Assembly (NCBI RefSeq): GCF_002288925.2
Contig: NW_022098057.1
Coordinates: 65,775,193-65,839,192, forward strand
Reading direction: 5' to 3'
Source: Delphinapterus leucas
Taxonomy: Eukaryota; Chordata; Mammalia; Artiodactyla; Monodontidae
Length of the DNA: 64,000 nucleotides
The notes under the pieces were generated by a model. The model had not been told where the DNA came from. It was given only the letters and a program-made list of their open reading frames with translations, and did no database searches. Positions 1 to 11,476 of this stretch are shown one piece after another. Position 1 is the stretch's first letter, and each line of letters starts with the position of its first letter. Both the position numbers and the translations under genes were made by a program.

Positions 1-194
1 TCAATCATTTTGTCATTCTGTCCGAATGCTCTACCCTTTCTCTACACTAATTTTTACTCAAGCTTGGATATCTGCTTGTTTTTATTTCCTTCTGGAAGGA
101 TTTTCTCAACCCTACTTATGAATTAGGTACTCTCATATATTCATGTAGTTCTTATGCCTGCCAATTATGACATTGATTACGACTGTTTATCATA

Positions 195-330
195 TTTTCT
201 GTTAGGATCTAAGCTCCAGGGAAATCCAGGACTATGGCTCCAAATCTCTTTCCTTCAAAGTGTCATCATGATGCTTGGCACATAGTAGATACTGAGTTAC
301 TAGTTTTTGAATGAATAAATGAATGAATGG
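195..330 (+). repeat. L2 LINE 3' end (old mammalian)
   Basis: The stretch reads like the L2 3' terminus: 'aagctccagggaaat', then 'gcttggcacatagtagat', ending in the ATGAATGAATG-type tail that closes L2 elements. It is diverged and truncated, with no coding part left. It is a relic with no apparent function. Confidence 0.75.
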
Positions 331-689
331 CTTGTACCCATATTTAAAATTAGAGAGGAATATTAAGATGAAAAATTACAAGAATAATGTTTTTAATTAA
401 TAATTGATTAATATCTTTAAATATTTTGATGTCTAGGGCAAATAAAATTTAAAATGTGTTCTCAAATTAGTAGGTTGGTTTTGATACTTTATTTGACAAT
501 CATATAAAGATTAGGGAACTATAAATAAGGTAGTACTAATATATATAGATTTTTATGCTCACAAAACTTCGCATTTGCTTTAAAGTTCTCATTAATATAT
601 ATAAAAGTTGATATATATCTCAAAGAAATGCTTCTGCTAGATTAAATTGATGCTTTTCATATTTTGTAGATAGATATAGTATAATATTT
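331..689. other. Unassigned AT-rich DNA
   Basis: AT-rich sequence between the L2 end and the first CHR SINE. I see no coding frame, RNA gene or recognisable repeat, apart from short TA-rich runs near 540-610. Confidence 0.5.
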
Positions 690-703
690 AACAGTATATT
701 TTA

Positions 704-921
704 TTTTATTTTATTTATTTATTTTTTTGGCGGTACGCGGGCCTCTCACTGTTGTGGCCTCTCCCGCTGAGGAGCACAGGCTCCGGACGCGCAAGCTCAG
801 AGGCCATGGCTCACGGGCCCAGCCGCTCCGTGGCATGTGGGATCTTCCCGGACTGGGGCACGAACCCGTGTCCCCTGCATCGGCAGGCGGACTCTCAACC
901 ACTGCGCCACCAGGGAAGCCC
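704..921 (-). mobile_element. CHR-type tRNA-derived SINE (short cetacean form)
   Basis: On the minus strand it begins with the CHR head 'gggcttccctggtggcgcag', continues with the tRNA-like part (B-box-like 'ggttcgtgcc') and ends in 'gtaccgcc' plus an A-rich tail, seen here as a T/TTTA-rich run at 704-728. A perfect 14-bp target-site duplication (AACAGTATATTTTA) lies at 690-703 and 922-935. Length is about 205 bp plus tail. The open frames in it on both strands are by-products of its GC-rich sequence. Confidence 0.96.
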
Positions 922-937
922 AACAGTATATTTTAGA

Positions 938-1135
938 TCAAGCTGCCTGGAGATCAAATTCTGCTTCCATTACTTGATAGCTGTGTTATGTTAGGCAAGT
1001 TGCTTAACCTCTCTGTAAATGTTTCCTCATTTGATAAATGGGGTTGATAAATCCCCACTCAGGATTAAATGCTCCATGCCTTGGAAGTACTTGGAACTCT
1101 GGGAACATAGCAAATGCTTACTAAATAGTTATTAT
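938..1135 (+). repeat. MIR SINE (old mammalian)
   Basis: It shows the MIR core order: 'agctgtgttatgttaggcaag', 'ttgcttaacctctctgtaaa', 'tttcctcatttgataaatgg', then 'aggattaaatg' and 'acatagcaaatgctta'. It is strongly diverged. It directly adjoins the target duplication of the CHR SINE, so the younger SINE landed at its edge. Confidence 0.85.
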
Positions 1136-1144
1136 TTTATTATT

Positions 1145-2869
1145 ATTCAAACAATGTTTATATTTCCAATTTCTGAACTATGTTAAAGAGTAGTTAGTAT
1201 CATTCTTATATTGTCAAATCATTTTGTCATAAAATATCACAAAATATTTCTTGTGTACATGTGGAGCCGTATTGCTTTTGGTATTTTCCTGTTTAGTTTT
1301 AGGTTGCCAATGTGGAACTACTGGAATTTCTGGATTACAAGAGTTTGGTTCAATGGATTTTATTACAATGCCTTGGTGGAAAGGTTCAATATTTTAGATG
1401 CTAATTTATCCTTGAATAACCTATAAAAATGCAGTTCCAACCTAATTTTTGAGGGAGAATTTTTGGTAATGGACAAAATTATTCTAAAATTACTTTCTAA
1501 CAACAATAACAAAAATTAACCAAATGGTTAAGAAAATTTAGAAAATGAAGAATGTGAGAAGACATTTTCAACTGTCAGATATTTAAAGAATTTCAAATGT
1601 ATGGTGTTAATCGTCCGGTACTGCTTCACCAATACAAAGACAGATCAGTAGAATAAAAGAGATGTCCCTGAAAGAGACCTAATCAATGAATGTATTGGCT
1701 CAGGCCATGCAAGGTGGCTTCTGGCTACAGTCTTCTTTCTGGAGAGTTTGTTTGTGCTTGGCATTTTCATGGTTCGTTTCTAAGGGATTTCTGGTGCATG
1801 TATTACTGTCTTTAGTTCCACATGTCTCTGCAAAACTAGCCATAGATTATTGGAGCAAAGATCATTTCTCATCCAAAGTCATTCTTGTAGAATGATCAAT
1901 AGTTTATAAGGTAGACCAGTGTGAGAGGTCTATACCATCCAGTACTTACATTCTTTGCCATATATGGTAATTGGCCAATTCAGTCAGATACTTTTCAGTG
2001 GATGATATAAAAAGTCAGAAGTAGCAATGGTACAGAAGCAATTACAGAAGCCAGAGACACAAAAATAAAAGGCAGTAGTGAGGTGACAATACTAGACAGA
2101 AAAAGCTCTGAATAAGCAGAAATAGACTTTGAAAGAATGTAGAGTTTGTAATGGCAAGAGAAGAAACAACAGAGGCACAGAGAGTAGTTGAGTTACCATA
2201 GAAAATTGGATTGAGAGCAACAGGCAACTGCTGATAGGATAATAATAAAACAGCAGGTTCATTAGAGCTGCAACATATCTGGATATGCAGGAAATTTTGC
2301 ACCTGCCATTTTGAATCCATTATTGTGCCCCTGAGGGTGTTTTGATTCCAAGATTATGAAGTAGTTTTGTGCTGGTGTCCTATACTTTGGACTAATGAGG
2401 ATCTTTGCCCTGTCATTATTATGTATAGTGAGACTATAGTGTGTAACATTTCTAGAAGTAAACAGAGAAATTTCACAATTCAACTAGTAATTTTAAATGC
2501 TGTAATCATTCTCGTAGGTAAATTCAGAGTTCTAGAGTGGAACAGTTTGCAGAAATATTAATATTTTTGCATGCTGTGTGAACAGAAAATGATGCAATGT
2601 CAATAGCATTAAACCGGATTAGAGAAAATTCATTTCAATGATCACTTGTACTGCTTTTTGAAAATAAATCTAGATATGAATCAGTATAAGAAGTTTGAGG
2701 TTGGTATGGATTTTGACTAGAGAATCCTGAGGGCAGTCGAAACTCTGAGGGTAATTGTTCATTATTTTCTCATGAGCAAGTTGAGCTACAAATCCAAAGA
2801 TGTTAGTTTTAATAAATCACTTCATGATGAATTTTATATATTATGAACTATTTATTTGTGTGTGGGTCT
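1145..2869. other. Unassigned DNA, 1.7 kb
   Basis: AT-rich sequence with no gene, RNA gene or clear repeat recognised. The open frames here are at most 92 codons, lack resemblance to known proteins and show no splice context that I can defend. Confidence 0.45.
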
Positions 2870-3800
2870 CCTTTGGGCTGAGCATAATATTTTTGGACTC
2901 ATCCATGTTGTTCATGTCAATAGCACATTTCTTTTTATTGATGGTAAGTATTCAGTTGTATTATGCCACAATTTGTTTATCCATTTTCCTATTAATGGAC
3001 ATTTAGGTGTTTCTCATCTTATGAACTATTATGAATGAGGACAGTATGGACATTCTTATTCACATTTTCTTGTGGAGTTGTTATTTCTCCTTCACAAATT
3101 CCATTTTTAGTAGTGAAATTGCAAAGGCATAGGGTAGATATATGTTTAACCTTTTAAGAAACTCCCAAACTCCTTACCAAAATCTTTGTACCATTTTATA
3201 CTCCCATCTGCGATGCATGAAAAGTTCTGACTGCTCCACTTCTCAACATTCACTATTGTCAGTCCTTTTGATTTTACTCACTCTAGTGAATGCAAAATTG
3301 TATCTCCTGATGGTTTTAATATGGATTTTCTTGTTGATTAAGGATGTTGAGCACCTTTTCATTGTTTATTGGCTGATTGTGTATCTCCTTTTTCAGGTAT
3401 CTGTTTAAATCCCTTGCCCATATACTGATCAAATTTTTCATATTTTTGCTGTTGATTTGTAGGAGTTTTTAATATAGTCTTGTTAGGAGTCCTTTGTTGG
3501 ATTTGTGTACTGTGATTATATTTTGTCCCCAATCTGTGTCTGTGGTGTGTTTCTCTGTTTTGATAAGCAGAAAAATTTAATTTTGTAAAAAACATAATTT
3601 TTTTATGGTTACTGTTTTTTGCATCATATATAAAATAAAAGAAAAGGATTAAAAAGAACTTTGTCTACTCCAAGATTGTGAAAGCAGTCTCCTACATTTT
3701 CTTCTAGGAGCTGAATGGTCTCAAGTTTTACATTGGGGTTTATTATCTATCTTAAAGAAATTTTGAGTATTCCTGTGTATGTGGAATTTTAAAATGCTAT
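2870..3800 (-). mobile_element. LINE-1 (old L1M type) ORF2/3' fragment, antisense
   Basis: On the plus strand it reads as the reverse complement of late L1 ORF2. The series runs 'actcatccatgttgttcat', 'ccacaatttgtttatccatt', 'taagaaactcccaaactcc', 'gttgagcaccttttcattg' and 'cccttgcccatatactgat', and continues through the 'gagcagaaa...aattttaa'-like segment. Many stops and indels are present. Short open frames such as 3142-3408 are decayed antisense L1. Confidence 0.85.
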
Positions 3801-3880
3801 TTATTTATTTTAATTTTACAAGTATCCTTTCTCCCAATTAACATTTAAAACAATTATTTGGGTTTTCCTCTTTTTATTTT

Positions 3881-4095
3881 TTTTTTTATTTTTATGTTTT
3901 TTTGCGGTACGCGGGCCTCTCGCCGTTGTGGCCTCTCCCATTGCGGAGCACAGGCTCCGGACGCACAGGCTCAGTGGCCATGGCTCACGGGCCCAGCCGC
4001 TCCGCAGCATGTGGGATCTTCCCAGACTGGGGCACGAACCCGTGTCCCCTGCATCGGCAGGCGGACTCTCAACCACTGCGCCACCAGGGAAGCCC
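3881..4095 (-). mobile_element. CHR-type SINE (short cetacean form)
   Basis: Complete minus-strand copy ending on the plus strand in 'gccaccagggaagcccc'. The A-rich tail is seen as the T-rich run just upstream of 'gcggtacgcgg'. A 14-bp target duplication (CCTCTTTTTATTTT) lies at 3867-3880 and 4096-4109. It differs from the other short copies by only a few bases, so it is fairly young. Confidence 0.95.
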
Positions 4096-4109
4096 CCTCT
4101 TTTTATTTT

Positions 4110-4435
4110 GATTGGTGATTCTGGTATTTTCATTCTTGATTTCTTTCTATAGCTCTATGATTGCTCAGTTAAGTGGCTCACTATTTTTTTAAGACTTACT
4201 GAGTTCTCTTCAGACCGTAGTCATAAAATACTCTCACTCTGACCACCTGATTGCCTTTGATTCTTCTCTTTGTTCACTAATTTTAAATAATTTCCTATTA
4301 TATTAGCCCAGGATCTTAGTTATATCCTCAAAGATAGGGTGTCAGACCATTTGAAGGAAATTTGTAAGATTAATTTGTCATTGGAATAATAACTCTAATA
4401 TGATTCTACTGGGCATCTTTTCCTTTTTTTTTTTA
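4110..4435. other. Unassigned AT-rich DNA
   Basis: Sequence between the SINE and the next L1 piece. It might be a further decayed part of the flanking antisense L1s, but I cannot align it by eye. Confidence 0.35.
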
Positions 4436-4632
4436 ACTTTTATTTTGAGATACTAGTAAATTCACATGCAGCTGCAGGAAATTATACAGAGAGATCCTGT
4501 GTACCCTTCAACTGTAGCACCTTGCTTAACTATAGTGCACTATACAACCAGGGAATTAAGAGTGAAGCAATCCATTGACCTTATTCAAATTTCACCAGTT
4601 TTTCATCGCTCCTTGTATGTGTGCACATCTTT
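4436..4632 (-). mobile_element. LINE-1 3'-region fragment (L1M type), antisense
   Basis: It contains the reverse complement of a common L1M segment: 'agattcacatgcag'-like bases, 'cagagagatcctgtgtaccc', 'ctatagtgcactatacaacc' and 'ttattcaaatttcaccag'. The same L1 region recurs at about 57420-57510, which supports the call. Heavily decayed. Confidence 0.7.
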
Positions 4633-4639
4633 TATTTTT

Positions 4640-6686
4640 TAACCTTTCTAAGAAGACAAAGGCAGTTTAAGGTTTTGTTTTTTTTGTTTGTGGTTTATCT
4701 GGGACAATATGAGTGAGTTTGAAAAGCTCCTCATTTTTCCTCAATCTCCCTAATAGTTTCTCATTCTTACTTATAAGGCAATGCATGGGTCACTACATGT
4801 AAAATATCATTTTTGTATTTATATGTATTTGAAATCCTTAGGTTGCTATTTCCTTAAAATTAGCTGTTTTTACCATGACTGAATCGAACAATTTTATTCT
4901 TTTTTCTAAACAAAGATTATATAATAGCGTTGTTCTTCAGTAATTAAAAAAAATATTTTTGAGATTGCCTAGTTAACTTTTATTCCTGTTCTTTGTTACA
5001 TGTTTTGTATTTACCACCATGCATTATAGTTATTCATCCTTTGTTTCCTGATGTCTGTCTTTTTGTTATTAAAGAATATCATTTCATCTTTAGCTTTATG
5101 ATTTTAACAAGTACTTTCAATTATCCCTCTCTTTTAAAATTCCCGATGTTTGGAGATAATAGGCTTCTGAGTTTTCTCCCAATCTCTATTTTTAAAACTT
5201 TACTTTTTGTTAGAAAATAACGTTAACAAAGAGCATCTGTTCCTTTAATTTTGTAGTACTACAGTGCATCTGGTAACCCAGTAGACTATCTATTTGGTTC
5301 TTGCAGGGATCTGTAGGTATTATAAAGAGTATTATTTGTCTTGCTTGGCTGGTATATATTCAGAAGCCCAAAGATGGAAACACGTATGGATGATGCAGTG
5401 CTTAAGGTTAAGATATCTGTGTTTTATAAGCAGAAAAGTCAAGTGTGGTAATTGCAAATGGGCCACTTGCATAAGTTAGTGTTGATATCAGAATTGTGAT
5501 TTGCATTTCCTGAGTTTGGTTCTTCATTTAAAATATTAATAATTCATTTTCATAGGCCTTGACTTTTAGAATCCTGGAGTTCCCAAAGAGAACAGAAAGG
5601 CAAAGTGTGGTAATTACAACCCCGACTTTCCCACTAAGCAGGCTTGAGTGGAAAAATACACCCAATGTATAAGTTATCATTACAAGGAAAATACAGAAAT
5701 ACAGATTACATATGTTAAAGTAGTTAAATAAGGAGGGCTTTAAACTGAGATTGTTCTAATGCCTTGGAAACCTATGGAAGCAAACTGAAACCTAAACCAG
5801 AGTCTATTCCTGTAAACACCTCAAAGTTAAGAAATTAAAGTTAAAAGCCACCAATCACAAATGGCCAACGTAGGCTTTCCCAAATAAGGCAACTGCTTAA
5901 GCTATAGCAAATCAAATAATTTTCTTGCTTTGCTTCCATATCTGCTTTATAAAAGCCTTTCCTATAGCTCCACTGAAGGACTCCTAGTCGTTTTTGGTAT
6001 TGTGTTGGCAATTCAAATTGATATTTGCTCAAATACCATAAACTCTTCAAAATTTTAATTACTTCAGTTTATCTTTTAACACATATTTATAGAGAATACA
6101 TTTGTCAAAATAATATATATTAATATATGTTTGTGTATATATATTTCTGTTAAATTGACAACACTTTTTTAATATTGTTCCTGCTTTAATATTTATTATT
6201 AAAAATAATAATAGAATTATTATTAGAATAGAAGGCAGAGGAATTCTTCTGAGAATAAAAGGCAGAGGAATTTAAACTGAACATAATGGGAAAAGGTAAT
6301 ATATAGGATTTTGTGTCAAGAAAAACTGTCCAACTTAACAGTGAAACAAATATTTAGTAGTATATGTCACAACATCATGAGTTGTCCCAAACGGTGTACA
6401 TAGTTGAAGACAATATGAACAAAACAGTAAACAAACCAGTATCAATACCAGCTGAAGCTCATAAAGGAAATACTTGAAGTGTCTGATGAAAAGCAAGTAT
6501 GGAACATGTTCACTTCAAAGGATATTTCTGAGTAAACTGTAGAATGCTACTGGTGATGTGATAATTGCCTCATTTTCTTTCTAAATGATTGCAAAGTACT
6601 TTTGTTGATGGTGATGATGTTGTTCTTGAAAGTTCCTAATCTATTAGGTTTTCTCAACACGGCTTTTGGACAGAAAAAGACTATCA
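4640..6686. other. Unassigned DNA, 2.0 kb
   Basis: AT-rich with no gene recognised. A short imperfect direct repeat around 'aaggcagaggaatt' occurs at about 6231-6245 and 6260-6271. Near 5440-5610 the string 'aagtgtggtaatt' occurs twice, about 150 bp apart. Neither gives a clear element. Confidence 0.4.
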
Positions 6687-6701
6687 AAGAGCAGTGATAG
6701 G

Positions 6702-6916
6702 GGCTTCCCTGGTGGCGCAGTGGTTGAGAGTCCGCCTGCCGATGCAGGCGTCACAGGTTCGTGCCCCGGTCCGGGAAGATCCCACATGCCGCGGAGCGGC
6801 TGGGTCCGTGAGCCATGGCCGCTGAGCCTGCGCGTCTGGAGCCTGTGCTCCGCAACGGGAGAGGCCACAACAGTGAGAGGCCCACGTACCGCAAGAAAAA
6901 AAAAAAACAAAAAACC
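6702..6916 (+). mobile_element. CHR-type SINE (short cetacean form)
   Basis: Plus-strand copy beginning 'ggcttccctggtggcgcag', with a B-box-like 'ggttcgtgcc', ending 'acgtaccgcaag' plus an A-rich tail. A perfect 15-bp target duplication (AAGAGCAGTGATAGG) lies at 6687-6701 and 6917-6931. The 119- and 106-codon open frames across it are not genes. Confidence 0.96.
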
Positions 6917-6931
6917 AAGAGCAGTGATAGG

Positions 6932-7254
6932 ATTAGGCCTTTCAAAGGTGAACAGTGCACCCACTGATTTTAATGGTAAAATACCCTGGAGTCGGGAGGC
7001 TGGGGATGGGCAAATACTACCTTAGCTTTTTCACCCCCAGTGTTAAGGGAATGAAAAGTTGAAACAGAATATGAGTATACTTTATATTTTAGAAAAAGTA
7101 AAATATGGTTAATGATAAAAACTGCCATCCTTTTAAGAATTTCTTATAATTAAGGTTATTATTTCTTTTGCCATGGGTTAGCTCTTGGACTATGTTAGAC
7201 ACCTTTGATATATGCTCTTATAAAACCTTGTGTCTAACTTATCCTTGCACTTAC
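6932..7254. other. Unassigned DNA
   Basis: Nothing recognised apart from AT-rich single-copy-like sequence. Confidence 0.4.
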
Positions 7255-7385
7255 TATTTGTTATTAGAATTTCTTTGTGGATTCTCTATTTTTTCTATTA
7301 AAATATAAGCTTCTCCTGAATAGGGACCATATTTATCTTACCAATGTAATGCTGATATCTACCACAATATTTTTCACATTGGAAA
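7255..7385 (+). repeat. L2 LINE 3' end relic
   Basis: The order 'aatataagcttctcctgaat', 'agggaccatatttatctt', 'ctgatatctaccacaatatt' follows the L2 3' end (the segment that normally reads as 'gtaagctccatgagggcaggga...'). Diverged. Confidence 0.55.
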
Positions 7386-7399
7386 AAATGAATGCTTAT

Positions 7400-7655
7400 T
7401 TCACGGTTACTTAAACAATTTTTTAAATTATGCAATTTTTAGAACAATAATGCAGATTTATAATAGAAACATTAGAAATAATAGAAAAAAATGAACAAAA
7501 TTATCAGTTGTCTTACCATTTGGAGATAACTACTATATGTTCTTTTCAGACATTTTCTATGTAGATGTATGCAAATATATATGTTTCTAAATTTATTAGT
7601 ATGCCAGAATGGGATCGGATTATACATATTGTTCTCCAAGCCCTGTTTTTCACCC
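7400..7655. repeat. Old dispersed mammalian repeat, family not identified
   Basis: It contains a recognisable old pattern: 'aatagaaaaaaatgaac...', 'ccatttggagataactacta', 'cttttcagacattttctatg', 'aatgggatcggattatacat'. A related stretch appears at about 57230-57350. I know the pattern as widely dispersed in mammals but cannot name the family with confidence. Confidence 0.45.
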
Positions 7656-8368
7656 CCAGTTTAAGCCTCCCCACTCAAAGCCTCATTTACTGCTGTTTTC
7701 TAAACCTGCCCTATCACACCATTTTAGCATTATATGTCAGACATATAATGAAGGTAGTCCTTTTGTGGCTAGTTGTATAGATTAGCCAGATACCTTCACA
7801 GGCCCCGTTTTGTTTCAAAGACCCTCAAGTTAAAGCATAAATGACAGAAACCATCCTATCAGCGTTTTGTAAAACAGTGTTCCCCTAAGTAATGAATTCT
7901 TCATATCCAGAAAGAAAAAAAAAGAGAGTTCTAAATAGCAACTCCTAGATCACCAGTACTGCAGATCATTGTTGGAATTGCAGTACTACAAATTCATACC
8001 TTTTTGTTCTAAATCACAAAACCCCAGTATTGACCCAAGGAAAATGATATTTTGAGAAAGTTACAAATAAGTGTTCACTATGATGCCTAATCATGCCTTC
8101 AAATTGCAAAGAAAGGTATATCCTGTATTCAGTAGTTAGCATTCCACCCAGAGAAGATTGGCTAACAAAACATGCAAGCTATGTCACATTAGTCATTGCT
8201 TGATTCTAACAATTGTGTTATTATTCCTGCAAAATACAATAATTCCCTTAAATTTCCAGTAGGAAGCCACAGAATGTCATATGAAATTTGGGTAGGCACA
8301 AGTCTTTGCTTGTTTTGTAAATTACTTTTCTATTAGTGATAGAGAGGAAGACTGCCTGGCTCTATTTG
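7656..8368. other. Unassigned DNA
   Basis: Roughly 0.7 kb with no gene or repeat recognised. Confidence 0.4.
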
Positions 8369-8413
8369 TTATATTTAACAAATGAATGATAGACATTCAT
8401 TTGTTAAATATAA
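8369..8413. repeat. Perfect 20-bp palindrome with 5-nt loop
   Basis: Arms at 8369-8388 and 8394-8413 are exact reverse complements, separated by 'ataga'. The arms are AT-rich and no transposon ends or target duplications surround them. A strand-switching replication error that copied 20 bases in inverse is the simplest explanation. The structure could extrude as a cruciform. Confidence 0.95.
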
Positions 8414-9190
8414 AACCTCTTTCCTGTTTTCATAAATGTGTAAATAGACTAGGTATTTGAGGTTCTTATCAACTATATGTAACTATTGTGAATGAGAAAA
8501 TAAACTTAAAATCAACAGTTGAACAAATTCTAAATGAATACAAGTATGCTAGAAAGTTAAACCTGGAAAAATACTTTTGTTATCTGCTGTGTGCTTTTTG
8601 TCTGAAAACTGGATTAGCTACCATAGAGTGGGCGAGGATGGGGGAACAATTTCAGAAAACAATTTACAACTCTTGTTAATAATTTTACATTCTTATTGAA
8701 AGTTATGAAACCTCTGATTTTAGGTTTCTCAAACTCTATATATTTTACAAAGACTAGCAGGTGACATTTTCTCTAAAAAGGAAGAAATTATGTGTCCTCA
8801 CTCAACCCCATAAAAATATTTTAAAGATTAAATATTACCAAATATTTAGATAATTACAGCAGATTCAGAGTATAAGTTAGATTTGTCTAGATTTATTGGC
8901 ACATATCTAGTCATAAGCGTAGCCTTCCTATGAATTTATATGCTTGATATATTTGTAGTTTATTTTGGTATTAGACAGCCTAATTCAGTAAGAGTTACTT
9001 ACCTAGGGAAAAAATAAACATAAATTAAGAAGGCAGAATTGATTATTAAAAAAACTTGAATTTAGTTCTGACTACTTCTCTAAGGTTGAACTTTTCTATG
9101 CTTCATTTTCTCCATCTATTCATCTACTTTTCCAACCATAATTTTCCCTCATTTACAGGGATTAAGGGAAGATAAATGAAGATACACTTC
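8414..9190. other. Unassigned DNA
   Basis: Nothing recognised. The 63-codon open frame at 8488-8679 has no features that I can support. Confidence 0.4.
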
Positions 9191-9515
9191 ATGTATGGTA
9201 GTACACCCTTGTCCAAGGTTTTGCTTTCTTTGGTTTCAGTTACTCATGGTCAACTGTGGTCCAAAATTATTAAATGGAAGTTTTCAGAAATAAGTGATTT
9301 ACAAATTTAAAATGTGTGCCTTCTGAGTAGTGATGAGATCCCATGTTTTCCTGCTTCGTCACGTCTGGAACATGAATCATCTCTTTGTCCAGCTTCTCCA
9401 CACTGTATATGCTGCTCACCCATCAGTATGTGTAGGAACAAAACAGCACATATAGGGTCTGTACTGTCTGGGTTTCAGGCCTCCACTGGGAGGACTACTG
9501 TATTTTTTTTTTTTT
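9191..9515 (+). mobile_element. TcMar-Tigger-like DNA transposon, internally deleted
   Basis: The segments 'ttggtttcagttactcatgg', 'tcaactgtggtccaaaatta', 'ttaaatggaagttttcagaa', 'gaatcatctctttgtccag' and 'gaggactactgta' follow the ends of Tigger-class elements in order. The transposase part is missing, so this is a non-autonomous or deleted copy. A 19-base-class T run follows at 9502-9520. Confidence 0.7.
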
Positions 9516-10314
9516 TTTAAACAAATGAGACTAAAAACAACTCGAGAGAAACTTAAAGTTTCCTTTGACATTTCCATAATTACAGTGACTATATTTTCCA
9601 AAACCCAAATGGGGAAATCGGTGTGTCAAATGTACTAGTGTGAGTAAATAGATAATGAGAAAAAATATTTTAAATTACATATGCCTTAAAAAAAATAGAA
9701 CAGATAGTTTATTTACTCCGGTATAGGAGAGAGCTATGGATCTGATAGGTGATGTAAATGGCCAGTAAAGTAATACATAATCTGAAATCGTTACTAAATC
9801 TGGTCCTACATATTGCCAGATTAGTTCCCCTGCTCGTTTTTCTTGTAACCATCTGAAAATATGTTTCTCTCATTCCTCACATTCTATATATGTTTCTTGT
9901 GGATTTTTTTCTTTGTTTCCAACAACAAAATGTGTGACCGATCTACTTATAACTATCTAAAGAAATTACTATAAATATACTTACAAATAGGTGACTAATC
10001 TTTGGGTGTTAAACTTATGAAAGAAGGCATCAGATAGCTTTGAAATATAACTGAATTAAGATTATATATGGTTATTTTTAATAAGAAGAAGTACAATAAT
10101 TATTTTGTATTATATTAATATATTATTATACATTACTGTGTATAAGTATACATTATATATAATTATATTTATATATAATAAATATATAATCAAAAGTATA
10201 TACAATTATAGTTATACATAATTACATATTATATAGAATTATATCTTAAAAATTGGAAGTAAAAATTATAAAGAATAGAATAAAGAAACAGCATAGTTTG
10301 GTATATTGCACGTT
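9516..10314. other. Unassigned AT-rich DNA
   Basis: The part from about 10080 to 10230 is nearly pure A/T with many short TATA/ATTA palindromes and could be an unwinding or fragile stretch. Nothing else recognised. Confidence 0.45.
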
Positions 10315-10870
10315 TGTCTCTTGCTATGTAACAGATTGCCCCCAAATTTAGTGGCTTACACAGCAGTGTTTATCATCTGTCATTTTCTGTGGATCAGGAA
10401 TCTGGACATAGCTTGGCTTGGTCCTCTGGTTGAGGATCTGTCCCAAGTCTCAGTCAAGTTGTGAGCTGGGGCTGCAGTCTGTCTGAAGTCTCAGCCAGGG
10501 AAGTATCTGCTTTCAAACTTATTCACGTGGTTTTTGACAGGATTCAGTACATCTCAGGTTGTTAGGCTGGCTGTTAGAGTCCACCTTCAGTTCCTTATTA
10601 TGTGTGCTGCTCCAAAAAGCATCTCACAGCATGGCAGATGGTTTCATCAGAATGAACCAAGTGATAAGGTGAGAGAGCATTTGAGGGAAACAAAAGGCAC
10701 AGTCTTTTATAACCTCATCTTGGACGTGGCATCTCATTTTAGGTGTATTCTATTCATGAGAAGCAAGTCACTAGATCCAGCCTACACTCAAGAGAAGGGG
10801 AATACACATAGCTGTAAATACTGGGAGGCAGGGGTCATTGGGGGCCATTTTAGAAGCCGATTATCACACA
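10315..10870 (-). mobile_element. MaLR-like solo LTR, antisense
   Basis: The plus strand reads as the reverse complement of an MLT1-like LTR: 'cttgctatgtaacagattgc', 'tagtggcttacacag', 'tctgtggatcaggaatctgg', 'gaaacaaaaggcacagtctt', ending 'gggggccattttagaagccg' and 'tcacaca'. Related copies lie at 13013, 16963, 18936 and 61490. The exact subfamily is uncertain. It is an old endogenous retrovirus-type LTR with no coding part. Confidence 0.75.
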
Positions 10871-11269
10871 TTGCAAAATAACAAGTTATCCTCATGATAA
10901 TTTTTATCAGCCTCAAGGGTATAGGTCACTAGATAGAGGTTTCCCACTTTACTCAGGTCAGTCTCACGCAAATACTTTTAACACAGTTTTATAAAAATTA
11001 GCTATTTTACATCAAGGAACTACAGGTAATACATTGAATATGTGGGGTACATTACAACAATGATTTTTAAAAATCAGTGTTTATCTGTGATGCTTCATAA
11101 GTGTATCTTCAATGTAACAGTATTTGGCAGGTATGTGCGTGTGTGTGTGCGAGTGTACGCGTGCACGCGTGACTCCGTGGGGCCCTGGACAAGGAAATCC
11201 TGCTATTTAATAAGGGGAGGTGGACTCGTGTTGAAGAACCATACCTGATTTATAACAAAATCATATTTC
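10871..11269. other. Unassigned DNA with a GT/CG-alternating patch
   Basis: No gene seen. At about 11130-11172 there is an alternating purine-pyrimidine run (GTGTGTGCGAGTGTACGCGTGCACGCGTG-type) with several CpGs, a composition that favours Z-DNA. Confidence 0.5.
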
Positions 11270-11476
11270 TTTGGATTATTATATGATAGGTATTTTACTG
11301 AAGTGTAACATACATACAAAGAAGTGCAAACTCAGAAATGTACAGCTTCATGACATTTTGCAGAGTGAAAACACCATGTAATCAAGAAATGGAACATTAT
11401 CAGTATGCTAGGAGCATGCCATGTGTGCCTGCCCAGTCATGAAGCTTCTGAAAAGTAACCATTGTTCTCTACCACT

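Noticed and set aside
711..994. Overlapping open frames on both strands rich in Pro, Arg, Ala and Ser
   Set aside because: They coincide with a CHR SINE. The same peptide pattern recurs at every CHR copy (3.9, 6.7, 19.8, 24.8, 50.6, 55.4 kb).
3142..3408. 88-codon frame with membrane-like composition
   Set aside because: Antisense of L1 ORF2.
6740..6790. tRNA-like B box (GGTTCGTGCC) considered as a tRNA gene
   Set aside because: It belongs to the tRNA-derived head of the CHR SINE. No cloverleaf can be closed, and the same box is present in every copy.
6644..7025. 119- and 106-codon frames on opposite strands
   Set aside because: Produced by the CHR SINE at 6702-6916 read in both directions.
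10080..10230. AT-rich palindromic stretch considered as a replication origin or matrix attachment region
   Set aside because: Base composition alone does not support either, and there is no further signal.
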